Of a stretch of DNA of 46,870 nt, positions 1 through 9,261 are shown in pieces (position 1 is the stretch's first letter; every line of letters begins with the position of its first letter). The DNA lies in the NCBI GenBank assembly GCA_002372325.1, contig DFFT01000131.1, forward strand, positions 34,175 to 81,044, given 5' to 3'. The translations under genes were made by a program, and so were the position numbers. The stretch is from Succinivibrionaceae bacterium UBA3769. GTDB lineage: Bacteria > Pseudomonadota > Gammaproteobacteria > Enterobacterales > Succinivibrionaceae. Below the pieces are notes generated by a model, which was not told the origin of the DNA, did not search any database, and was given only the letters and a program-made list of their open reading frames with translations.

Positions 1-35
1 AAGAAAAAGAACAAGAGTATAAGGGTAGAGAAACA

Positions 36-929
36 ATGATGACACTTAATGATGCTTTGTCTTCCTGTCAGAGCCGCGTTAACAGCTTTCTCAGTGACTA
101 TATGAAGAATCTCCCTGAGGTATCGCCGGTATTGCGTGAAGCCATGACGTACGGTGTGCTTCTGGGCGGAAAGCGGGTGCGTCCCTTCCTGGTATACACC
201 ACTGCGGAACTTCTGGGCGGCGATCTGAAGGTGGCTGACGCTCCGGCTGCGGCTATTGAGTGCATTCATGCCTACTCCCTTATTCATGATGATCTCCCGG
301 CCATGGACAATGATGAACTCCGCCGGGGCCATCCTACAGTGCATGTGAAGTTCGGCGAGGCTCAGGCTATTCTTGCCGGTGATGCCTTGCAGTCTCAGGC
401 CTTTGAAATTTTGTCTCATGCCAAAATGCCGGATGAGCTTCTCCGAAATCAGGTGGAAATGCTGGCGGTTCTTAGCCTGGGAGCCGGTTATCAGGGCATG
501 TGCGGCGGTCAGGAAATCGATTTGGATTCGGAAGGCCGGCTTATCAGCCAGGAGGAACTGGAAAAGCTGCACCGTCATAAAACAGGAGCCCTGATTGAAA
601 GCGCGGTGCTTCTGGGCACCCTCTGCGTTCCGGATGTTTCCGATAAGGTTCGCCATGCTCTTGTCGCCTATTCCCGGGCTATCGGTCTGGCCTTTCAGGT
701 GTGGGATGATGTGCTGGACATTATTTCCGATACGGAAACTCTCGGGAAACCCCAGGGCTCGGATATCGAGGAAGACAAGAGCACCTATCCCAGACTAATG
801 GGGCTTGATAATGCCAAAAAGTATGCTTCCGATTTGGCTGATAAGGCGGTGGCAGCTTTGGATGACGTTCCCGGCGATACGGATCTTTTGAAGCAGTTTG
901 CCCGTTATATTGTTGAAAGGGATCACTGA
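36..929 (+). CDS. ispA: Farnesyl diphosphate synthase IspA
   Basis: Short-chain trans-prenyltransferase of 297 residues that condenses dimethylallyl and geranyl diphosphate with isopentenyl diphosphate to give farnesyl diphosphate in the cytosol. Both aspartate-rich Mg-diphosphate motifs are visible: DDLPAMDND from residue 85 and DDVLD from residue 224. LGGKRVRP near residues 43-50 and GGQEIDL near 157-163 are also typical of the family. Two adjacent ATGs (36 and 39) could start it; AAGGG at 21-25 is the only Shine-Dalgarno-like match. Bases 1-35 are too short to identify the upstream gene. One frame there ends at 37-39, overlapping the ATGA of this start, which is compatible with the usual xseB-ispA coupling. 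dxs begins 5 bases after the stop, so the two are surely co-transcribed. Confidence 0.96.
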   Translation: MMTLNDALSSCQSRVNSFLSDYMKNLPEVSPVLREAMTYGVLLGGKRVRPFLVYTTAELLGGDLKVADAPAAAIECIHAYSLIHDDLPAMDNDELRRGHPTVHVKFGEAQAILAGDALQSQAFEILSHAKMPDELLRNQVEMLAVLSLGAGYQGMCGGQEIDLDSEGRLISQEELEKLHRHKTGALIESAVLLGTLCVPDVSDKVRHALVAYSRAIGLAFQVWDDVLDIISDTETLGKPQGSDIEEDKSTYPRLMGLDNAKKYASDLADKAVAALDDVPGDTDLLKQFARYIVERDH

Positions 930-933
930 GCAC

Positions 934-2871
934 ATGGCAGCTTCAGGTAAAATACAGGGTTCTCTCCTTTCTCAGGTTGATACGCCGGAGGATCTCCGTA
1001 AGCTCCCTATGGAAAAGCTTCCCGTTCTGGCAAAGGAGCTTCGGGAGTTTCTTATTAACACCGTGAGCCGCACCAGCGGGCACCTGGCCTCCGGTCTCGG
1101 GGTGGTGGAGCTTACCATTGCTCTCCATTATGTGTATAACACCCCCTTTGATCAGATTATCTGGGATGTGGGACATCAGGCATATCCTCACAAGATTTTG
1201 ACCGGAAGACGGGATCAGATGTCCAGCATTCGGCAGAAGAACGGTCTCCATCCTTTCTTGTGGCGTCAGGAAAGTCCCTATGACACCTTTTCCACCGGTC
1301 ATGCCAGCACTTCAATAAGCGAAGCTCTGGGGCTCGCTCTGGCCAACAAGGCTTTAAATAACGGCAAAAAGGTCTGCGCGGTTATCGGCGACGGCGCTCT
1401 TACCGGCGGCGTTTCCTTTGAGGCTATGAATCATGCCGGAGATCTGGGAGCGGATATGCTTCTGGTACTCAATGACAATGAGATGAGCATTTCCGAGAGC
1501 GTGGGCAGTCTGGCCAAGCATCTCGCCATGTGGCTTTCCAGTCCCATTTATTCCCGGCTCCTCTCCAGCGGGAAGAGCGTTCTCGAGAATTTGCCTTTGG
1601 TGAAGGATCTCGCCATCAAGGCTCAGGAGCATCTTAAGGGTATGGTGGTTCCCGGCACCCTGTTTGAGGAGCTGGGGTTCAATTATGTCGGCCCCATTGA
1701 CGGTCATGACATCTCCGCCCTGATTCCGGTGCTTAAAAATATGAAGGATCTCAAGGGGCCTCAGATACTTCATGTGGTAACCAAAAAAGGCAAGGGCTAT
1801 CAGCCGGCGGAGGAGGATCCCACCAAATATCACGGGGTGCCTCGATTTGATCCTCCGGTGGGCATTTCCGATGACAGCGATTCCGTGGTATGCCGCCGTT
1901 ACAGTCATGTGTTTGGAGACTGGCTCATGAAAACGGCCGCATCCGATAAGGCTCTCCGGGCGGTAACGCCGGCCATGTGCGAAGGATCCGGCATGACGGA
2001 ATTCGCCAGCCGTTTTCCGGGACAGTACTTTGATGTGGCCATTGCGGAGCAGCATGCGGTGCTTTTGGCCAGCGGACTTGCTGCCGGCGGTCTTCGTCCC
2101 GTGGTTTGCGTTTATTCCACCTTCCTGCAGCGCGCCTATGATCAGATAATTCATGATGTGGCTATTCAGGATCTGCCTATAGTGATTGCCATAGATCGCG
2201 CTGGCATTGTGGGGGCAGACGGGCCCACCCATCAGGGCATGTTTGATATCAGCTACATGAAAGCCGTCCCTAACATTACCTTTATGGCTCCTTCCACCCT
2301 CCGGGATTTCTGGCTGATGCTGAATACCGCTTACAGTCTGGGACACCCTGCAGCGGTAAGATACCCCCGGGGCTGCGGTATTTCCGAAGGCTTTTCTCCT
2401 GATGACAAGTCTCTTATCCCCATAGGCCGGGCGGAGATTCTGCGTCAGGGCCACGAAGTGTGCGTTCTGGGCTGGGGGCCTCTGGTGCAGGAAACCTCCG
2501 CTGAATTCGCTAAGAGAAAGCTTTCCTACACGGTAGTCAACATGCGTTTTATAAAGCCGTTTGACAAGGATCTGGTTCTTAATATGGCAGACACCCACCG
2601 GGTTATTATCACTCTGGAGGACGGGGTGATTTCCGGAGGCATCGGAGAAGCGGTGGCTGCCTTTATTATGGAAAACGGCCGGCATCCGGTAATTCGCTGT
2701 CTGGGCATACCGGACGAGTTTGTGGAGCAGGACAGCCCGGAATCCATATACCGCCAGTACGGCATGGACGGGAGTTCGGTTGCCGATCTTGCCGAGAGCC
2801 TTGATAAAAATCTTATGGGAGATCCCGGCAGGAATATTTTCCGGAGCAGAAGCGACCGGAAGGTTTCATAG
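934..2871 (+). CDS. dxs: 1-deoxy-D-xylulose-5-phosphate synthase Dxs
   Basis: Thiamine-diphosphate transketolase-like enzyme (645 residues; E. coli 620) catalysing the first step of the MEP isoprenoid pathway, condensing pyruvate with glyceraldehyde 3-phosphate. SGHLASGLG near residues 48-56 carries the active-site histidine. GDGALTGG near 152-159 with LNDNEMS is the thiamine diphosphate and metal site. AEQHAV and GLAAGG mark the pyrimidine-binding domain, and DGPTHQG follows. I chose ATG 934 over an in-frame ATG at 898 because 898 lies inside ispA, while GAAAGGG at 915-921 sits 12 bases before 934 and the alignment to Dxs starts there. It forms an isoprenoid pair with ispA. The C-terminus is slightly longer than usual and rich in arginine and serine. 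Confidence 0.97.
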   Translation: MAASGKIQGSLLSQVDTPEDLRKLPMEKLPVLAKELREFLINTVSRTSGHLASGLGVVELTIALHYVYNTPFDQIIWDVGHQAYPHKILTGRRDQMSSIRQKNGLHPFLWRQESPYDTFSTGHASTSISEALGLALANKALNNGKKVCAVIGDGALTGGVSFEAMNHAGDLGADMLLVLNDNEMSISESVGSLAKHLAMWLSSPIYSRLLSSGKSVLENLPLVKDLAIKAQEHLKGMVVPGTLFEELGFNYVGPIDGHDISALIPVLKNMKDLKGPQILHVVTKKGKGYQPAEEDPTKYHGVPRFDPPVGISDDSDSVVCRRYSHVFGDWLMKTAASDKALRAVTPAMCEGSGMTEFASRFPGQYFDVAIAEQHAVLLASGLAAGGLRPVVCVYSTFLQRAYDQIIHDVAIQDLPIVIAIDRAGIVGADGPTHQGMFDISYMKAVPNITFMAPSTLRDFWLMLNTAYSLGHPAAVRYPRGCGISEGFSPDDKSLIPIGRAEILRQGHEVCVLGWGPLVQETSAEFAKRKLSYTVVNMRFIKPFDKDLVLNMADTHRVIITLEDGVISGGIGEAVAAFIMENGRHPVIRCLGIPDEFVEQDSPESIYRQYGMDGSSVADLAESLDKNLMGDPGRNIFRSRSDRKVS

Positions 2872-2976
2872 GATTCCGGCTGAGCCGGGGCTTTTCCGGA
2901 TATGAGGTCTGCCCTCCGAAAAATTGTTTCCCTGCCAGGCCGCAGTGATTGTGATTATTTTTAATGGAGTGATGAT

Positions 2977-3465
2977 ATGCCATCATTTGATATTGTTTCA
3001 GAAGTTCCCATGCATGAGGTTCAGAATGCGGTTGATAACGCCAACCGCGAGCTTATGGGGCGTTTTGATTTCAGAAATGTTGATGCCTCCTTTGTCTTGG
3101 TGGAAAAGGACAAGAAGATCCGCCTGGAGGCTGACGGAGATTTTCAGATCCAGCAGATGGACGATATTCTCAGAAACAAGGCCGCTAAGAGAAATATCGA
3201 TACCGCATCCCTGACCTTTGAGACTCCGGAGCAGTCCGGAAAGCGCTGGAGCCAGGACGTCAAGCTCAAGGACGGCATTGACAAAGATATGGCTAAAAAG
3301 ATCGTCAAGATGATCAAGGACGGCAAATTCAAGGTAACCACGCAGATTATGGATGAGGTGATCAGAGTTACCGGAAAGAAAAAGGATGATCTCCAGCTGG
3401 TGATTGCCGAAGTCAGAAAAGCTGAACTGGGGCAGCCGTTCCAGTTTGTTAATTTCAGAGACTGA
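2977..3465 (+). CDS. yajQ: YajQ family nucleotide-binding protein (DUF520)
   Basis: 162-residue cytosolic protein of the YajQ/DUF520 family (E. coli 163). The N-terminus MPSFDIVSEV, the VDNANRE and GRFDFR stretches, and the C-terminal IAEVRKAELGQPFQFVNFRD are characteristic. Family members have two ferredoxin-like RNA-binding-type domains; some bind cyclic di-GMP or nucleotides and affect phage or virulence gene expression, but the cellular role is not settled. The start is fixed by GGAGTGATGAT just upstream. It lies 105 bases after dxs, a gap with no clear terminator, and 46 bases before the ampG-like gene. Confidence 0.95.
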   Translation: MPSFDIVSEVPMHEVQNAVDNANRELMGRFDFRNVDASFVLVEKDKKIRLEADGDFQIQQMDDILRNKAAKRNIDTASLTFETPEQSGKRWSQDVKLKDGIDKDMAKKIVKMIKDGKFKVTTQIMDEVIRVTGKKKDDLQLVIAEVRKAELGQPFQFVNFRD

Positions 3466-3511
3466 TGCTGTTTTTGCATTATGTTGCCGGTTAAGACAAG
3501 TTTTCTGAAAG

Positions 3512-4873
3512 ATGCCAGATAAATTAGCCAAAGAAAGCGGATGGCTGTCTGAATCCTCCGTTATCGGAAAGATTTTTTCCCGGAGAATGCTGATATGCAT
3601 TGTTCTGGGATTCAGTTCCGGACTTCCGCTTTATCTTCTTATAAATCTTATCAGTGCCTGGCTGCGTTCCAGTTCTGTGGATCTCGAGGATATCGGGATC
3701 TTCAGCGCTGTGGCCGGGGTGCCATACGTCTGGAAATTTCTCTGGGCTCCTCTTCTTGACCGCTATGACATTCTGAGAAGAGGCCGGCGGCGGAGCTGGA
3801 TGCTCCTTACGCAGGTAATTCTCCTCGTTCTGATATCCCTTCTGGGGTTCTTTGACCCGGTAAAGTCCTATACCGTCGTTCTTGTTATCTGCACCCTGAT
3901 AGCTGTGGCATCGGCAACTCAGGATGTGGCTTTGGATGCCTACCGCCGGGAAATCCTGCCTGACAACGAGCTGGGCCTTGGTAACTCAATGTTTATCAAC
4001 GCCTACAGGATTGCCGGGATGATCCCCGGGGGACTTTCCCTCATCCTCAGTGATTCGCTTCCCTGGGTGCTGGTTTTTCCTCTGACCGCTTTATTTATGC
4101 TTCCGGGGATCATTGCTTCCCTGGTTGTGCGGGAGCCGGCCACGGAACACCTCCCCAGAACGCTTCTGGAATCAGTGGTGCAGCCCTTTGCGGAATTTGT
4201 CAGAAGAAAGGGCGTCTTAGGAGCTTTGGGAGTCATTGCCTTTATCTTCCTTTATAAATTCGGGGATAACATGGCCACGGCTCAGGCCACTCCCTTCTAC
4301 ATTGACATGGGCTATACCAAGACCCAGATCGGCATGGTAAACAAGGTTGTCGGACTCTGGAGCATGATTCTGGGCGGCATCGTCGGCGGCATTCTGATGC
4401 TCAAAATCGGGATAAACAAGGCTCTGTGGCTGTTTGGCATCGGGCAGATTGTCACTATTCTGGGCTATGTCTTAATTGCCCACGTCTGGAAGCATCCTGA
4501 TTTTATTCCGGGGATTTTGAACTGGCTGGGCACTCATGGAATTTACTCCGGAAGCGTGGAATTTGCTTTCCCCAGTGTCTTTCTGCTGTCCTTGGTAGTG
4601 GGGGCCGAGGCTTTGGGTGCCGGGCTGGGGACAGCCTGCTTTGTGGCTTATATGTGCCGGGAAACCAATCGCGCCTATGTGGCTACGCAGCTGGCTCTTT
4701 TTACCGCGCTTTCGGCAATACCGCGAACAGTTTGCGTTGCTTTTACCGGATACGCTATTAAGTGGGCCGGCTGGGAAAACTTTTTTATTATCTGCTATGC
4801 CCTGGCAATACCGGGAATGGTGATGCTGATATATATTGCGCCGTTCCACAGCAAAGAGAACAGCGGGGAATAA
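3512..4873 (+). CDS. ampG: AmpG-like muropeptide permease (MFS)
   Basis: Inner-membrane major facilitator protein of 453 residues with about a dozen hydrophobic segments. The N-terminal FSSGLPLYLLINLISAWL and the following segment ending FLWAPLLDRYD match the AmpG signature around the first two helices. AmpG imports anhydromuramyl-peptides released from peptidoglycan for recycling and, in some species, for beta-lactamase induction. RRGRRRSWML after the second loop and TQDVALDAYRRE in the next helix support the family. The start has GAAAG immediately upstream, a weak site. It is the last plus-strand gene before the convergent broken AAA-ATPase gene 73 bases away. It could be another AmpG/acetyl-CoA-transporter-like permease, so the substrate is inferred. 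Confidence 0.88.
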   Translation: MPDKLAKESGWLSESSVIGKIFSRRMLICIVLGFSSGLPLYLLINLISAWLRSSSVDLEDIGIFSAVAGVPYVWKFLWAPLLDRYDILRRGRRRSWMLLTQVILLVLISLLGFFDPVKSYTVVLVICTLIAVASATQDVALDAYRREILPDNELGLGNSMFINAYRIAGMIPGGLSLILSDSLPWVLVFPLTALFMLPGIIASLVVREPATEHLPRTLLESVVQPFAEFVRRKGVLGALGVIAFIFLYKFGDNMATAQATPFYIDMGYTKTQIGMVNKVVGLWSMILGGIVGGILMLKIGINKALWLFGIGQIVTILGYVLIAHVWKHPDFIPGILNWLGTHGIYSGSVEFAFPSVFLLSLVVGAEALGAGLGTACFVAYMCRETNRAYVATQLALFTALSAIPRTVCVAFTGYAIKWAGWENFFIICYALAIPGMVMLIYIAPFHSKENSGE

Positions 4874-4946
4874 CAGGAAAGCAGGGAGCAGCAGGGGAGG
4901 GCGGCCCCGTGCTCATAAGAAACTTATTACCCGAACGGGCTCGGAT

Positions 4947-6190
4947 TTAAGATTGCGCTTTCAGGGAAAGACGGCTCAGGGATTCGGAAACCTCTTCGTT
5001 CGGCACTGCAATTCTGCCGTAAGGGAAATTAATGCTTCTTAGCGTAAAGTATCCGGTCTCAAGGAGAAGTATCTTCATAGGAATCTGTCCGGGCTCGGCC
5101 TTTGCCATGATTTCATCAAAGGCAACTATATTATCCCGGTTTTTCTCATCCTTCACGGAATCGCTGAGCCTGATTAGGCTCTCCCGATTGTCAGCCTTTT
5201 GCAGATATTTCAGAAGAACGTCGGGAGTGTTGCCGCTTACGGAGCGCCAGTAATTCCGGAAGCCGTTTTCGGGGTTACTGAGAAAAGAAATTACGGATCT
5301 GGGATTATATACAGTCTCCTCATTCCCTACGGAAAACTGAAAGCCGCCATAGACGCTCTTCATCTTCGCATAGACATCGGGGATGCTCATGCCGAGAACC
5401 GCTGCCGCATTTTTAATCCAGGGATCAAAGTACCTGCGGAGTTCGTCTTCGGTTATCCCCAGCAGCATGCCAAAGTCATCGTCAGCAGAAATGTCATATG
5501 CATTGCAGCGTGATGAAAACAGGTCTTCCCGGCCTGTTCTGGTAATGCCGGCTATAAAAACAAAGCGTAAAATTCGTTCTGCGAATTTAATCCCGGCAAA
5601 AAAGGAATACAGGATATCCGAAATCTCACTGAGCTCCTGAGATTTTCCGAGGTGGCCGGTTATCGGGCATCGTAGTCATCAACAAGAAATACTATGCTTT
5701 TGTCCGGGATGGCCTGGTCATCACAGATATGCGACAGAATAACTCCCGGCTGTCCGGTTTCGTTTTGGCCGGAAGTAATAAGATAATGGTTATTGCCGTA
5801 AATCTCGCTTATCATCTTATTGTTAAGATACGTTTTGAGAGATGCCGGGGAAGAATTTGCCACGGCCGAAAGATCAAAGCGTACCACCCTGTAAGCGGTA
5901 TCTCTCCATCTGTTTTCCCCGGTGGTAATTTCAAGGCCTTTAAAGTCTGCGAGTCCTTTGGAAAACAAAGACTCAAGGGCTGAAACCAGAAGAGACTTGC
6001 CGAAGCCGCGGGGTCTCATCAGAAATACCGGAGCATCCTCGTTGTCTGCCAGATCCGCTATCATGGCGGTTTTGTCCGCATATATCTGTCCGGCTTTTCT
6101 GATAGCAGAGAAAGAGGAATTTCCCAAAGGAAGCTTCTTAAAGCAATCTTTCTCAGGCACAGGGATTCCCATTTTGCATTTCCTCTTCAT
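4947..6190 (-). pseudogene. Frameshifted, C-terminally truncated AAA-ATPase-like / PD-(D/E)XK family gene
   Basis: Remnant of the AAA-ATPase-like (PF09820-type) family that normally carries a C-terminal PD-(D/E)XK nuclease-like domain. Reading from 6190 downwards, the first part has LPLGNSSFSAIR, YADKTAMI and the Walker-like RPRGFGKSL, then reaches VFLVDDYDAR and stops at 5660-5662. Family members read D-Y-D-A-P at this point. Adding one G to the GGG run at 5665-5667 restores DDYDAPITGHL and continues through FVFIAGITRTGREDLFS and YDISADDDFGMLLG into the frame ending at 4947. The joined product is about 414 residues and stops after PNEEVSESL, roughly where the nuclease domain should begin, so that domain is missing. 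ATG 6172 has a better Shine-Dalgarno (AGAGGA) than 6190. The function of the intact family is unknown. A sequencing error could explain the shift but not the truncation. Confidence 0.82.
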
Positions 6191-6241
6191 TCTAATCTAA
6201 TGGCGGATTTTGCTGCTTTGACAGAATCGAGTCGTTTATAA

Positions 6242-6269
6242 GATATAATTTTAAAACGAAGTTTGGCAA
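6242..6269 (-). promoter_or_regulatory. Candidate promoter of the broken AAA-ATPase gene
   Basis: On the minus strand TTGCCA (6269-6264) and TATATC (6247-6242) are separated by 16 bases, about 50 bases upstream of the pseudogene start. The match is good but not verified. The surrounding 6191-6649 stretch has no credible gene: an 86-codon minus-strand frame at 6192-6452 lacks a Shine-Dalgarno and any recognisable sequence. Confidence 0.35.
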
Positions 6270-6519
6270 GAACAATATTCGGATTATCTGTTCCGGAACA
6301 AGATTTTTCCGTCTGCGGGATTGCCGATTATCGTTCTTTTCCGCTTGTTTCCCCGGTTTTCCGGAGGACGGCGAAACAAATGAAAAAGCGTCTCTTTGTT
6401 TTTGCAAGGGCAGTCTTTGGCCTCGCTGCAGCATCTTCCTGAAAACGCTCATTTACGGCCACTATCTTTCAGGATTGTTACTCATGTTACATATCCCTTT
6501 CTAACAAAAACTCTCACTT

Positions 6520-6649
6520 TATGCTAAACTTTCCCTAACACCGCGAGCCTGGCATGCGGATTTTGTCGTGCCTGTTTTGCGGGATTCATAGTAGTGCCTT
6601 GAATCAAGGCATTTTGCTTTCTCATGCATTTTTAATCTCTGGAAAAACC
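6520..6649 (+). promoter_or_regulatory. nqr operon leader with terminator-like hairpin
   Basis: The leader precedes nqrA. TATGCT at 6520-6525 is a possible -10, though no good -35 is seen. TGCCTTG (6595-6601) and CAAGGCA (6605-6611) form a 7-bp stem with a three-base loop, followed by TTTTGCTTT. This resembles an intrinsic terminator 35 bases before the nqrA start and could act as an attenuator. An upstream GGCATG (6551-6556) pairs imperfectly with CGTGCC (6567-6572). Only the first hairpin is clear; regulation is inferred. Confidence 0.45.
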
Positions 6650-7996
6650 ATGATAAATATCAAGAAAGGCTTGGATATTCCTGTCAGCGGTAAACCGGAA
6701 ATGACCATCAATGTGGGGCAGCCTGTAAAGCATGTGGCCCTTGTTGGAAGCGATTTTCCGGGACTGAGACCTTCAATGCTGGTTGAGGAAGGTGATGTAG
6801 TTGAAAAGGGTCAGGTTCTTTTTACCGATAAGAAAAATCCTGGCGTCAAGTACACATCTCCCGTATCCGGCAAGGTGGCAGCCATTAACCGCGGAGACAA
6901 AAGAGTATTTCAGTCCCTCGTTATCGAACTGGATCAGTCTGTTACAGGCAGCAAGAAATTTGAGGCATATCCTAATCAGGATTTAACCGCTCTTTCCCGG
7001 GTAGTTGTTCAGAATGAACTCGTGGAGTCCGGTCTCTGGACTGCTTTCCGCACCCGTCCCTACAACAAGACTCCCGCTGTTGCCTCTGTTCCCGAGCATA
7101 TTTTTGTAACTGCCATTGATACCAATCCGCTGGCCTGCGATCCCGCTATTGTGATTTCTTCACATGAGAAGGATTTTAAGGACGGTCTGGAGGTTCTTAC
7201 CACTCTCACTGACGGCAATGTGTATGTCTGCAAGGGGGAGACCTCCCTGCCGGTATGCAGCGCTGCCAGGGTCAAGGAAGAGGTATTTGTGGGCAAGCAT
7301 CCTGCAGGACTTCCCGGCACTCATATTCATTTCATTCGTCCGGCATCCGAGCATCACGTCATGTGGCATCTCGGATATCAGGATGTCATCGCCATCGGAC
7401 GGCTGTTCCGCACCGGCGACATTTACAATGAGAGAATTATCAGCGTTGCCGGCCCTTGCGTGCGCTATCCCCGTCTGGTAAGAACCATCATGGGTGCCTG
7501 CGTTTCTGAGCTGTGCGCCAACGAGTTCATCGGAGACAATTTCCGCGTGATCGCCGGTTCCATTCTTAACGGCAACGAAGCCAAGGGGCCTTTTGATTAT
7601 CTGGGGCGCTTCCATCTTCAGGTCAGCGTTATTCCGGAAGGCAACAAGAGAGAATTCCTGGGATGGCTGATGCCCGGAGCCCGGAAGCATTCAGTTACCA
7701 GAGCTTACCTGAGCAGCTTCTTCAAGCCGAGACAGTATGACATCAATACTGCGGTAAATGGCGGATCCCGGGCCATGGTGCCTATCAGCAATTACGAGAG
7801 GGTAATGCCTCTGGATATTATTGCCACGCAGCTTCTGCGCTCCATTGAAATCGGCGACACTGATGCCGCAGTGCTTTTGGGTGCTATGGAGCTGGCCGAA
7901 GAGGATCTGGCTCTCTGTACTTATGTGGATCCCGGCAAGACTGAGTATGGCCGTTTGCTCCGTAAATGTCTTGATAAGATTGAGAAGGAGGGGTAA
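6650..7996 (+). CDS. nqrA: Na+-translocating NADH:quinone reductase subunit A
   Basis: Peripheral cytoplasmic subunit (448 residues; Vibrio about 446) of the six-subunit Na+-NQR complex, which pumps sodium out while passing electrons from NADH to ubiquinone. The N-terminus MINIKKGLDIPVSGKPE is diagnostic of NqrA. The biotinyl-like segment LVEEGDVVEKGQVLF and GVKYTSPVSGKV follow, as in RnfC-like proteins. I chose ATG 6650 over an in-frame ATG at 6554 because homologues start exactly here and the upstream extension lies in the leader hairpin. It opens a tightly packed nqrABCDEF operon; nqrB starts 3 bases after the stop. Confidence 0.97.
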   Translation: MINIKKGLDIPVSGKPEMTINVGQPVKHVALVGSDFPGLRPSMLVEEGDVVEKGQVLFTDKKNPGVKYTSPVSGKVAAINRGDKRVFQSLVIELDQSVTGSKKFEAYPNQDLTALSRVVVQNELVESGLWTAFRTRPYNKTPAVASVPEHIFVTAIDTNPLACDPAIVISSHEKDFKDGLEVLTTLTDGNVYVCKGETSLPVCSAARVKEEVFVGKHPAGLPGTHIHFIRPASEHHVMWHLGYQDVIAIGRLFRTGDIYNERIISVAGPCVRYPRLVRTIMGACVSELCANEFIGDNFRVIAGSILNGNEAKGPFDYLGRFHLQVSVIPEGNKREFLGWLMPGARKHSVTRAYLSSFFKPRQYDINTAVNGGSRAMVPISNYERVMPLDIIATQLLRSIEIGDTDAAVLLGAMELAEEDLALCTYVDPGKTEYGRLLRKCLDKIEKEG

Positions 7997-7999
7997 AAG

Positions 8000-9259
8000 G
8001 TGATTTTAAGTCTTTTAAATAAGGTGGCTCCGCTTTTTGAAAAGGGCGGAAAGCTTGAGAAGCTTTATCCTCTCTACGAGGGCACCTCCACTTTCTTCTA
8101 CACTCCGGGCGTGGTTACCCACAATACCACCACTCATGTTCGCGACAGCGTTGACCTGAAGCGCATCATGATAATGGTTTTCCTGGCTGTTTTCCCGTGC
8201 ATGTTCTGGGGCTGGTACAACATCGGCGCTCAGACCATTGCCGCTTTCGGACAGGTGGCTGACGGTGTGACCATGGCTCATCAGAGCTACAGCCTTTTCA
8301 GCGCCAACTGGCATTATGCTCTGGTTCAGCTTCTGGGGGGAACCCTTACCGAGGACGCCGGACTTTACAGCAAGATGCTCATAGGAGCGGTATACTTCCT
8401 GCCTATCTATGCGGTGGTTTTTGCGGTAGGCGCCTTCTGGGAGGTATTGTTCTGCATCATCAGAGGACATGAGGTTAACGAAGGCTTCTTTGCTACCTCC
8501 ATTCTGTTCTCTCTTATTGTTCCGCCCACCATTCCGCTGTGGCAGGCTGCTCTGGGCATTTCCTTCGGCGTGCTTATCGGCAAGGAAGTGTTCGGCGGCA
8601 CCGGCAGAAACTTCATGAACCCGGCTCTGGTCGGCCGCGCTTTCCTGTTCTTTGCCTATCCCGGCGAAATCACCGGCGACAAGGTATGGGTGCCGGTAGA
8701 CGGTTTCTCCGGAGCAACTCCGCTTTATGCCCTGGCCAACGGCAGCACTCCCGGTCAGCTGGGCGATCCCGGCGTAACCTGGCTTGATGCTTTCCTGGGC
8801 AATATCCCCGGCTGTATCGGCGAGGGCTCCACTCTGGCTATTCTTATCGGCGGCATGGTGCTCGTCCGCATGGGAATTGCTTCCTGGAGAGTGGTTTTCA
8901 GCGGTATTCTGGGTGTGGTTATCACTGCCTCCATCTTTAATGCCATCGGTTCCAATACCAATGCCATGTTCGGCCTGAATCCGGTATGGCACCTGGTGCT
9001 GGGCGGTTTTGCCTTCGGTATTTTCTTTATGGCTACCGATCCGGTATCCTCCGCATTTACCAAGACCGGCAAATGGCTCTACGGCTTCCTTATCGGAGCC
9101 ATGGTGGTGCTGGTGCGCGTAGTGAATCCGGCTTATCCGGAAGGCGTGATGCTGGCGATCCTCTTTGCCAACTGCTGGGCTCCGCTGTTTGACTATTTTG
9201 TTACTCAGCGCAATATCAACAAGCGTCTCAAGCTTGCTGCCGTTAAGGGAGGTCGGTAA
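8000..9259 (+). CDS. nqrB: Na+-NQR subunit B
   Basis: Integral membrane subunit of 419 residues with about ten helices. It carries riboflavin, a covalently bound FMN and, with D and E, the sodium pathway. The covalent FMN site is the SGAT motif at residues 237-240, with Thr240 as attachment residue (Vibrio Thr236). YEGTSTFFYTPG and HVRDSVDLKRIMI at the N-terminus are family hallmarks. The start is GTG, preceded by a strong AAGGAGGGG at 7986-7994, which overlaps the end of nqrA. FMN attachment requires an ApbE-type flavin transferase, not encoded in this window. Confidence 0.97.
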   Translation: MILSLLNKVAPLFEKGGKLEKLYPLYEGTSTFFYTPGVVTHNTTTHVRDSVDLKRIMIMVFLAVFPCMFWGWYNIGAQTIAAFGQVADGVTMAHQSYSLFSANWHYALVQLLGGTLTEDAGLYSKMLIGAVYFLPIYAVVFAVGAFWEVLFCIIRGHEVNEGFFATSILFSLIVPPTIPLWQAALGISFGVLIGKEVFGGTGRNFMNPALVGRAFLFFAYPGEITGDKVWVPVDGFSGATPLYALANGSTPGQLGDPGVTWLDAFLGNIPGCIGEGSTLAILIGGMVLVRMGIASWRVVFSGILGVVITASIFNAIGSNTNAMFGLNPVWHLVLGGFAFGIFFMATDPVSSAFTKTGKWLYGFLIGAMVVLVRVVNPAYPEGVMLAILFANCWAPLFDYFVTQRNINKRLKLAAVKGGR

Positions 9260-9261
9260 TA

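Noticed and set aside
1..35. End of an upstream xseB gene
   Set aside because: Only 35 bases are present; two frames end here and neither can be identified.
6218..6249. Perfect TTGACA and TATAAT on the plus strand upstream of nqr
   Set aside because: They are separated by 20 bases, too far for a normal promoter, and lie about 400 bases before nqrA.
6192..6452. 86-codon minus-strand frame next to the AAA-ATPase remnant
   Set aside because: It has no ribosome-binding site, low-complexity basic composition and no recognisable motif. It overlaps the likely promoter region.
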